NCBI GenBank assembly: GCA_027577415.1
Contig: JANBQS010000688.1
Coordinates: 1 to 13,477, forward strand
Source: Coemansia sp. RSA 922
Lineage: Eukaryota > Kickxellomycota > Kickxellomycetes > Kickxellales > Kickxellaceae
Direction of reading: 5' to 3'
Length of the DNA stretch: 13,477 nucleotides
Shown: positions 7,748-13,477 of the stretch, in pieces
Layout: the number at the start of each line of letters is the position of its first letter
Numbering within the stretch: the stretch's first letter is position 1
Program-made: the position numbers and the translations under genes
Notes under the pieces: generated by a model
Databases searched by the model: none
What the model was told of the DNA's origin: nothing
Seen by the model: only the letters and a program-made list of their open reading frames with translations

Positions 7748-8380
7748 TCAAATGCGAGTGGCTTCGTCTTCGTAGAATAGGAACTCGTAATCGAGGCCTG
7801 ACTCTGTCTGCACGCCGCTGGGAACAGCAAAGGCAGCGACCTCGGAGAGGCGCTGGTGAGGCTGCAGCGTGAATCTATTCGTATCAATAGGCGGGAAGAA
7901 AGCGTCGCAAATGTCAGCGTCCTCAAACTGCACTCTGGTAATAAAGATCTGAACGTGATGGCCCGGCGTCTCCATAGCCTCTTGGTAGACACGGCCGCCG
8001 CCAACAACAAAGACGCGGTCAATGAGTACTTGGTCTTGCTGGCTGTTGAGCGAGTCGATGAGAGCCAAGGCGGCCGGGAAGGATGGCACAACCGCCGAGT
8101 AGGGAGCGTCGGCGGGGATCAGGTCTGGGTTGGAGGTGATTACAATGTTGTAGCGGTTGGGTAGGGGGCGGAAGGGGTCGGGAAAGGACTCCCAGGTCTT
8201 GCGGCCCATGATACATGCGTTCATTATGTGGCGGGTGGTGTCGGTAGGTGGTGTGAGAGTGGTGACTCGGTTGAAGTACTTCATGTCCTTGGGTAGGCGC
8301 CAGGGAAGAGCATAGTTGACGCCGATGCCGTAGTTCTTGGCAGCGGCGGCAGTGATTAGAGTCAGAGCTTTGCCAGACAT
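7748..8380 (-). CDS. Dihydrofolate reductase
   Basis: 210 residues; the yeast enzyme has 211. It reduces dihydrofolate to tetrahydrofolate with NADPH, feeding thymidylate, purine and methionine synthesis. Seen in order: YGIGVNYALPWRLPKDMKYF (residues 17-36, the Met20-type loop with LPW and the catalytic acid at D32), IMGRKTWESFP (57-67, NADPH-binding GRKTW), RVFVVGGGRVYQEAM (122-136, cofactor glycines), and the C-terminal strand LDYEFLFYE. The catalytic acid is Asp, as in bacteria, where fungal and animal enzymes usually have Glu; both are known to work. An in-frame ATG at 8443 would add 21 hydrophobic residues, but it lies upstream of the AT-rich TATA-like stretch at 8401-8413, and homology begins at the ATG at 8380, so I chose the latter. 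The gene diverges from the PPR gene. Confidence 0.95.
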   Translation of the reverse strand: MSGKALTLITAAAAKNYGIGVNYALPWRLPKDMKYFNRVTTLTPPTDTTRHIMNACIMGRKTWESFPDPFRPLPNRYNIVITSNPDLIPADAPYSAVVPSFPAALALIDSLNSQQDQVLIDRVFVVGGGRVYQEAMETPGHHVQIFITRVQFEDADICDAFFPPIDTNRFTLQPHQRLSEVAAFAVPSGVQTESGLDYEFLFYEDEATRI

Positions 8381-8609
8381 GGAAAGATAACGATAGAAGA
8401 TATAACAATATATGGAGAGAGAGAGGGAGAGAAAGAGTGCCATTCAAGAGAGCGCTTTGCATGAGAACGTCATAGTGTTTCCCAGGAGAGTGTTGTGGCG
8501 TGCATAGATCAAGATCAAGTTTCTTAGCGTGATAAAAAAAAAAGTTTATAGGTTCTGTTCTGTATATATATTTTTGTAAAAGATAATTGGAAAAATAATT
8601 CAAAGGCAA
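8381..8609. promoter_or_regulatory. Divergent promoter between DHFR and the PPR gene
   Basis: A 229-bp spacer feeding transcription both ways. On the PPR side a TATATATATT box lies at 8563-8572, about 40 bp before the ATG at 8610. On the DHFR side the alternating tataacaatatat at 8401-8413 is the best TATA candidate, only 21-33 bp from the DHFR ATG. A GAGA-type purine run (8415-8435) lies between. Confidence 0.5.
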
Positions 8610-10268
8610 ATGTTTCTCGGGTGTCGGCGACTGAGCTCGGTGGGGCCGAGGGTTTTACGACAGTATACAGACATTGCGGCGCAAGTGTGGCAGATCGTGC
8701 ACCCGTCAGAGTACTCGCAGATCGAGCAGACCAAGGACATAGCGCAGCAGGCACGAGTGCAGGGCGAAGACATTGGCGAGCGACTCCGAGCCGACCACAA
8801 GCAGCGGCACCAGCGAGCAGTGCTGCAGCTAGACGAGGTGTTCAAAGGGCTTCGCAGCAGCACAGCGCCAAGCGCATCAGACTTCAGCGCAGTGCTCGAG
8901 GGCTACCAGACACTAGAGAGCGCCGGCCAGTGCGTACACGTGCTGCAGGCAATGCGCGCAGCCGGGCACCGGGCGACGGCAGCTCAGCTGGGCACGGCGC
9001 TGTCGCTGGCAAGCAGCAGCCACTCGGCGGCAGCCATCGTCGGCGTCGGCGAGGAAATGCGCGCGTGCGGCGTGGCCCTGGACGACGGCGCCTACGACAG
9101 CCACATGATAGCCAGCCTGGCAGCACGCGGCGCCGCTGAGCACGCATACTCGGTATACGTCGAGGCTCGGCAGAGGCACCGTGCCATCAGCCGCGCGGCG
9201 TACTCGCAGCTGGTCATCGTGCTGGCCGACGCCGGCGAGTGCGATCTGGCAGCCGAGGTGTTGCGCGACGCCAGCGCTGCGTCAGTGGCACTGGCCGAGC
9301 CCACATACCGCGCCCTGCTGCGCGGGGCGGGGCGCGCAATGCACTATGCGGCATACACCGAGGCGTACTCGCATCTGACGGCGGTGGTCGGCGCGCAGCT
9401 GACGGAGACCGACTACTGCGCGGGGCTTGCTGTGGCCGCACGGGCCAAGGACGCCGCGCTGGCTGCGGCTATCGTCCGCCGCATGCGTGGTGCCGGGTAC
9501 CCGCTTGCCGAGTACCACATGGAGCCCATGTTCGATGCGCTGGTGGGTGCCAAGCGGTGGCCGGCGGCATTCCGCGCCCTGGCGGCCATGCGCGACGCTG
9601 GGTTTGCCACAGCGCCGGCATCGCTGCGGTCGCTCACTCGCGCGCTGACTGTCGACCACCAGCAGGCCGAGCAGCTGGCCGACTCGGTGTACGCCGATCT
9701 GGTCTCTGTTGCGCGTACTGCGCCGCGGGCACTGGACACGACCACGCTCAACGCACTGCTCCTGGGGCTGTCGCTCTCTGGCTGCGTCGAGGCGGCGGCC
9801 GAGCGCCTGCGCCGCTGGTACGCGGAGTTTCCGCGTGACGTCGACTCGCACACCGCGGTGCTGCGTGGCTGTGTGCCGCGCAAAAACATGACGGTCGCTG
9901 AGCAGTGCCTCGCGCTGTGTATTGACGGGGACAGGCTTGAGCCGACGAAAACCGTCTATGAGCTTATGATCGACGTTGCGCTGCCGCAGTTCAACTACGA
10001 AGACGCCTTTGTGTACTTGGACGCTATGAAGGTCCATGGCTTTGCTCCTGACTGGCGAACCTATGCGCGCATTGTGAAGCGATGCGCTGTTGTTCGCGAT
10101 CCCAGAGCCTCAATCGCCTTGGCTGAAATGCGCAGCGCTGGCCATGTTGTGCCGCCGGCGCTTACGGACTTTGTTAAAAACGCTGGCCGCAGTGCTCGAC
10201 ACTCCCCTAAGCCAGATCACAAACCCGATGACAATGAAGATGACCTGTATTTTGGCTTCAAGCTTTGA
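8610..10268 (+). CDS. Pentatricopeptide-repeat (PPR) protein, probably mitochondrial
   Basis: 552 residues. The first 18 (MFLGCRRLSSVGPRVLRQ) are Arg/Ser/Leu-rich with no acidic residue, a typical mitochondrial presequence. From about residue 85 to 535 the protein is a series of helix-turn-helix units of about 35 residues with PPR spacing. Examples are FSAVLEGYQTLESAGQCVHV followed by LQAMRAAGH, YSQLVIVLADAGECDLAAEV, MFDALVGAKRWPAAFRALAA then MRDAGF, YEDAFVYLDAMKVHGFAPD, and RASIALAEMRSAGH. The last approx. 25 residues are charged. PPR proteins bind organellar RNA for processing, stability or translation; the target cannot be read here. The gene is markedly GC-rich with strong GC at third codon positions up to about 9950, falling to local average near the 3' end. 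AATAAA begins two bases after the stop. Confidence 0.85.
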   Translation: MFLGCRRLSSVGPRVLRQYTDIAAQVWQIVHPSEYSQIEQTKDIAQQARVQGEDIGERLRADHKQRHQRAVLQLDEVFKGLRSSTAPSASDFSAVLEGYQTLESAGQCVHVLQAMRAAGHRATAAQLGTALSLASSSHSAAAIVGVGEEMRACGVALDDGAYDSHMIASLAARGAAEHAYSVYVEARQRHRAISRAAYSQLVIVLADAGECDLAAEVLRDASAASVALAEPTYRALLRGAGRAMHYAAYTEAYSHLTAVVGAQLTETDYCAGLAVAARAKDAALAAAIVRRMRGAGYPLAEYHMEPMFDALVGAKRWPAAFRALAAMRDAGFATAPASLRSLTRALTVDHQQAEQLADSVYADLVSVARTAPRALDTTTLNALLLGLSLSGCVEAAAERLRRWYAEFPRDVDSHTAVLRGCVPRKNMTVAEQCLALCIDGDRLEPTKTVYELMIDVALPQFNYEDAFVYLDAMKVHGFAPDWRTYARIVKRCAVVRDPRASIALAEMRSAGHVVPPALTDFVKNAGRSARHSPKPDHKPDDNEDDLYFGFKL

Positions 10269-10269
10269 A

Positions 10270-10287
10270 AATAAAAAATATATAAAT
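10270..10287 (+). promoter_or_regulatory. AATAAA (PPR 3' end) abutting a TATA box (CHM7 promoter)
   Basis: AATAAA at 10270-10275 begins two bases after the PPR stop codon. TATATAAAT at 10279-10287 follows four bases later and lies 40-48 bp before the CHM7 ATG at 10327. The 58-bp spacer thus seems to hold both a 3'-end signal and the next core promoter. Both matches are seen directly; their use is inferred. Confidence 0.45.
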
Positions 10288-10326
10288 TGTCTATTTAATA
10301 CTATTATTATCATTTTTTTTCTTTGC

Positions 10327-11787
10327 ATGGAGCCGTTTCTAAAAACAGTCGCTGAATTGAACAACCCCGACCAGCGAGCCTTTCTATATTCTGACCTACA
10401 CCGCCAGAAAATTGACAACCCAGATGGATACAAAGAAGCTGTAAACTTCTGGTCCCGTTTAATCAACAGAGCCTGCCAACGCGGTTTACTCTCAACCACA
10501 GCACACACCGCCTCTTCGACAGACAGCGACAACGAAGATGATGAAGAAGAAGATGAAGAGGATATACTGGATAGGATAAACAAACCACCAGTCGACATGC
10601 CATCGGCACTGACGATTGATCGCCGCCTGCTGACTTTGCGATTGGTTTTCCGCGGAGACACGCCCATGGGCCTAGACTCCGTAATAGACGATATGCAGAG
10701 AACGGGTGTGCTGGTGCCAGCCGACGACTACTTTGCGCCAGCGCTACGTCGCTGGGCCAGCTGGCTAGCAGCTCGCTTGCTGCCCCAGGCCATTGCCGCA
10801 CGAGGGTCGTCGAGTGTCTTGGTGGCTACTGCGTCGGTGCAAGAGGTGGCTACCCGCCTGTTGGCTGCTCACCGTGCGCGCGTATCATGTCCGCTGACAG
10901 ACAACATCATGTCTGTTGACGACTTTCGCCGCACTTACGGCCGAGCCCTGGCTCCCGACTCTAAAGCCCCCATGAGTATCGTGGACGCACACGTGCTGCT
11001 GAAATACCTAGTAGATACACGCCATGCCGCCACCTCTGCCCAGCTCATGGCCCACCCACCAGAGACTACTGGTCGTGGCACTGACTTGGTTAAATTTGTG
11101 TCAACGTCGGCTCTGGCTATAACTGACGCTGATTTTGCCACATACCAGGTCCTGTGCACACACCGTATGCTCGCTCACCAAGTATCTGTTCTCGAGACTA
11201 GAGTCAGTGACTTGGACGCTGAAGTACGCCAGGCTCTATGCCGCCAGCAACGGTCAATTGCTGCGGCTCGTCTCAGGCTCAAACGCCATATCGAATCGAA
11301 TATATTGACTAAACGCGTCGCTGCCCTGGAAACTGTCGAGCGTGTTTTGTTACAGTTGCAGCAGACTAGGTCTGATCTCCAGCTTATGCAGACTCTTAGT
11401 GCCGGTACTACGGCATTGCGTGCGCTTAATGACGAGGCCAAGGAAATTGACCAGGATTCTGTCGCTGATGCCTGGGAGGAAGAGGCTATGCGTGCCGCGG
11501 AACTTGGTGCTGCTCTCGATGATGTTCAGGCCGTTGTTGTCCCGGATGATGTGGATGTTGAGGATGAGCTCGAGGCTTTGATTGCAATGGATATCGCCTC
11601 TAAAGTGCATGCCAATGACGATGTGGACGCTCTTGCTGATAGCATAGGCAAAGTTGAAATCACTGGCGACACGGCCTCTACTACTGGTGATGTTGTCGCT
11701 ACTAGCGATACTGTAGCCACCGCCGATACTGTCACCAACACTGACGAACAACAGGATAATAATAGGGTCGCTGTTCCTGCAGAATAA
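10327..11787 (+). CDS. Chm7/CHMP7-like ESCRT-III protein
   Basis: 486 residues. Chm7/CHMP7 joins an N-terminal winged-helix part to a C-terminal Snf7 domain and recruits ESCRT-III to the inner nuclear membrane for nuclear envelope and pore-complex surveillance. Seen: AFLYSDLHRQKIDNPDGYKE then AVNFWSRLI (19-46), the CHMP7 N-terminal signature; a highly acidic insert (about 66-80); a helical region to about 255; the Snf7-like coiled helices (about 275-400) with the ALNDEAKEIDQDSVADAWEE block; and an acidic helix DVDVEDELEALIAMDI (408-423) like an ESCRT-III MIM helix. The last 45 residues are a low-complexity Thr/Val/Asp tail. I start at ATG 10327 because the frame upstream of it overlaps the PPR gene out of frame. 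The Snf7 half is diverged, so Chm7 is the best fit, not certain. Confidence 0.8.
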   Translation: MEPFLKTVAELNNPDQRAFLYSDLHRQKIDNPDGYKEAVNFWSRLINRACQRGLLSTTAHTASSTDSDNEDDEEEDEEDILDRINKPPVDMPSALTIDRRLLTLRLVFRGDTPMGLDSVIDDMQRTGVLVPADDYFAPALRRWASWLAARLLPQAIAARGSSSVLVATASVQEVATRLLAAHRARVSCPLTDNIMSVDDFRRTYGRALAPDSKAPMSIVDAHVLLKYLVDTRHAATSAQLMAHPPETTGRGTDLVKFVSTSALAITDADFATYQVLCTHRMLAHQVSVLETRVSDLDAEVRQALCRQQRSIAAARLRLKRHIESNILTKRVAALETVERVLLQLQQTRSDLQLMQTLSAGTTALRALNDEAKEIDQDSVADAWEEEAMRAAELGAALDDVQAVVVPDDVDVEDELEALIAMDIASKVHANDDVDALADSIGKVEITGDTASTTGDVVATSDTVATADTVTNTDEQQDNNRVAVPAE

Positions 11788-12352
11788 CATTGTAAGTGTT
11801 CCAAGTACTTGAATCTATTTCAAAAGAACCTTGCTAAAAGACTACAACTACAACAACAAATACCCCTCAGTTTCTTTTGTGTTTTTTTAAAAAACGAGAA
11901 GACGAAAGAGTGTTTTTTTTATCTCCTTTTCACTCCTCAAAATTGATTAACCCAAGCGAGGTGTTCGCGGCTCGCCAGTATACAAAAAAGAGAGAGATGT
12001 GAAATAGACGCGGTAAAAGTAGCGCAGGTGCGTTGTGCGCGAAATAAGACGTTCGAAATAAGGCGTTCGAAATAAAACGATCGATAATCCAGTTAGTCGT
12101 TGGAATACCCCCCATGTGGTTTAAAGGGTCAGTGGTATAGAAGGCCTCGAACCTGTGTGTCCGAACCGAAGGAAAATAAAGAGGGCGCTATTTGCCAAGA
12201 TGGCAAGAAAACGCGAGAGAAATAAGAAGAGAAAATAAAGAAAAAAGTTGACAAAAAGCCCCCCATACATGGCGCTAGCTCTTCCCACTGTCCAAAAAAA
12301 AGGAGTCGAAAGAAAGAAAGTGCCAAAAGCATATAATAGGCATTTTTTTAGT
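11788..12352. other. Convergent intergenic spacer
   Basis: 565 bases between the 3' ends of the CHM7-like and PNRC-like genes. It is AT-rich with homopolymer runs. It holds the 14-bp tandem repeat listed next and a 15-bp palindrome at 12192-12206 (TTGCCA, AGA, TGGCAA). No coding frame or RNA gene is convincing. Confidence 0.5.
12041..12082. repeat. Three tandem copies of a 14-bp unit
   Basis: Units at 12041-12054, 12055-12068 and 12069-12082 read gaaataagacgttc, gaaataaggcgttc and gaaataaaacgatc. They differ at one base between units 1 and 2 and at two or three bases from unit 3, and lie in the convergent spacer. Confidence 0.85.
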
Positions 12353-13465
12353 TTAGACAGGGGTTAGCTGGTGCACCACAACAGGGTCGACAGTGGCAGG
12401 ACGGTTCTGAGACATTTCCTTGATTAGACGCAGCTTCTGGAACATACTCGCCATGTCAGTAGCTGGCTGCGCCAAGTCAAGGGTAGTCGCGAAATGATTA
12501 GCTCTAGCACCACCAATAGCCAACATCTGTTCTAACTGACGCGAGCGCTCACCCAGAGTAATGTTAACTGGGGGCTGCTGCTGGCTAAGAATGCGGTCGG
12601 CGCTAACTGGTACAGAAGCTGCCATAGCAAAAACGTCTTCGTCGCGCATATACATCGCACTATTGCGGTTGGACCCTGGCGAAGGCGACAGAGTGGGAAC
12701 CTGGAATGGTGGAGGTGATGCTGCTGACGATGGCGAAATCAAGAACGATGGTGGTAGTGGGAGCGTGGCGGGTGCTGGCGAGTTGTTGAACGATGCTCCC
12801 GCGTAGTGGTTGGACCTGGGGCTGCCACCGCGCCCGGGGACGACTCCATGAGGTGTCGTCATGGCGTGACCTACACGAGGTGTCGGGCTGTAGATGGTAG
12901 CTGGCCCACTTGTCGTACGTGCCGGCGTCTGCTGCTGGGGGCTGGGCTGGAACTGGAGCTTGTTGGGGCGACGCGTAGGCGTGTGCACAACAGCGTCTGT
13001 CGTACGAGGAGGCGAGTCCTGTGGACGACGGTTGCGCTTGGCCGAAGAACGTCCACCCACAGGGTTCTGAGCAGGGGTCTGTGCGGGGCTGGCAAAACGA
13101 GCCAATAGCTCTTGTTGTTCGACTTCGGGAGCGGCTCTCGTCAGTAGCGAAACTTTTGGTACCTGTTTGGCTTGCTTGCGAGTACCCCTGGACGACTTTT
13201 TTGTCGGCGTCACTGTAGCTTGCGAATCTGTCGCAGACTCATCAGCGGAAGTGGCGGCAGAACGTTGGTTGGAATTTTGTTTCCCCCGGTTTGACTGACG
13301 AGTGTGTTTCTGAGACGGTGGGTTACGTGCCGCACTGTCCTTATTCCGTGGCTGCTGTCCATGTCGTGAGGGGCTTGATACGGGTTGCGAAACCTTGGGC
13401 GTAGAGAATGTTGCTGAATCTGGTTTCGTATTGCTCATTGATGAATTCGAACGGCGAGAGCCCAT
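12353..13465 (-). CDS. PNRC/Edc1-type mRNA-decapping activator, disordered protein (5' end may be incomplete)
   Basis: 370 residues, nearly all predicted disordered and rich in Ser, Pro, Gln, Thr and Arg. The informative part is residues 221-241, YAGASFNNSPAPATLPLPPS followed by F. This is the PNRC/Edc1 short linear motif: YAGxxF contacts the Dcp2 catalytic domain and activates it, and the LPxPxS/F proline segment binds the Dcp1 EVH1 domain. Human PNRC2 has an equivalent YAG...LPKPPSHW. A basic patch (KRNRRP, about 143-148) precedes it. Downstream is a second less disordered region (about 270-355) containing EDVFAMAASVPVSADRIL and a short amphipathic helix SRQLEQML, of unknown role. The predicted role is stimulating cytoplasmic mRNA decapping. 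The frame is open to the right edge, 12 bases upstream of the chosen ATG, so the true start could lie outside; a second Met at residue 10 is an alternative. Confidence 0.75.
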   Translation of the reverse strand: MGSRRSNSSMSNTKPDSATFSTPKVSQPVSSPSRHGQQPRNKDSAARNPPSQKHTRQSNRGKQNSNQRSAATSADESATDSQATVTPTKKSSRGTRKQAKQVPKVSLLTRAAPEVEQQELLARFASPAQTPAQNPVGGRSSAKRNRRPQDSPPRTTDAVVHTPTRRPNKLQFQPSPQQQTPARTTSGPATIYSPTPRVGHAMTTPHGVVPGRGGSPRSNHYAGASFNNSPAPATLPLPPSFLISPSSAASPPPFQVPTLSPSPGSNRNSAMYMRDEDVFAMAASVPVSADRILSQQQPPVNITLGERSRQLEQMLAIGGARANHFATTLDLAQPATDMASMFQKLRLIKEMSQNRPATVDPVVVHQLTPV

Positions 13466-13477
13466 GTGAATGTGTTG

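Noticed and set aside
8381..8443. N-terminal extension of DHFR by 21 residues
   Set aside because: The extension is a low-complexity hydrophobic translation of the GAGA-type promoter run; conserved DHFR sequence starts at the downstream ATG.
9282..10037. 251-codon minus-strand open frame within the PPR gene
   Set aside because: GC-rich coding DNA lacks stops in other frames; the translation is Arg/Gln-rich without domain features, while the plus frame shows PPR repeats.
12115..12180. tRNA-like pieces: a gtcagtggtatag D-arm-like stretch on plus and a ggttcgaggcc B-box match on minus
   Set aside because: The two elements are on opposite strands, and the T-arm stem around the B box pairs at only about three positions; no cloverleaf can be drawn.
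1..13477. CRISPR arrays, phage, bacterial operons or a biosynthetic cluster
   Set aside because: No regularly spaced repeats or clustered pathway enzymes; gene content is eukaryotic housekeeping.

Overview
The window looks like nuclear DNA from a fungus. It carries single-exon genes for a box C/D snoRNP core protein (Nop58), a eukaryotic-type dihydrofolate reductase, an ESCRT-III protein of the Chm7/CHMP7 type, a pentatricopeptide (PPR) protein with a probable mitochondrial presequence, a CLPTM1-family ER membrane protein, a RING-H2 protein resembling TRAIP, and a disordered protein with the Dcp1/Dcp2-binding motif of the Edc1/PNRC decapping activators. No gene needs an intron to read through. 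Intergenic gaps are short, and several genes have a TATA-like box 20-65 bp from the ATG. This points to an intron-poor, possibly early-diverging fungus; a Kickxellomycotina-like genome (e.g. Coemansia) would fit, but that placement is inference.

Layout. Positions 1-577 (minus) hold the RNase H end of a non-LTR retrotransposon, missing its upstream part and running off the left edge. Positions 1211-1774 and 1919-2143 (minus) hold the short TRAIP-like RING gene and a small basic protein of unknown function. Positions about 2464-3228 (minus) hold what I read as a decayed copy of the C-terminal part of CFT1/CPSF160, a cleavage/polyadenylation factor, broken by frameshifts, stops and a deletion. 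Then come CLPTM1-like (3433-5268, minus), NOP58 (6040-7512, minus) and DHFR (7748-8380, minus). Across a 229-bp divergent promoter lie the GC-rich PPR gene (8610-10268, plus) and, 58 bp further on, the CHM7-like gene (10327-11787, plus). A 565-bp convergent spacer with a 14-bp tandem repeat separates these from the PNRC/Edc1-like gene (12353-13465, minus), whose 5' end may lie outside the window.

The genes do not form one pathway: they are unrelated housekeeping functions (snoRNP assembly, folate metabolism, nuclear-envelope/ESCRT work, organelle RNA, ER lipids or membrane proteins, mRNA decay) packed tightly together. The left 3.4 kb differs in character, with a transposon fragment, a pseudogene relic, a short RING gene and long non-coding stretches. 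I found no convincing new multi-gene system. The most informative items are the CFT1 relic, the strongly diverged PNRC/Edc1-like gene, the compact stop/polyA/TATA arrangements, and two small unrecognised ORFs.
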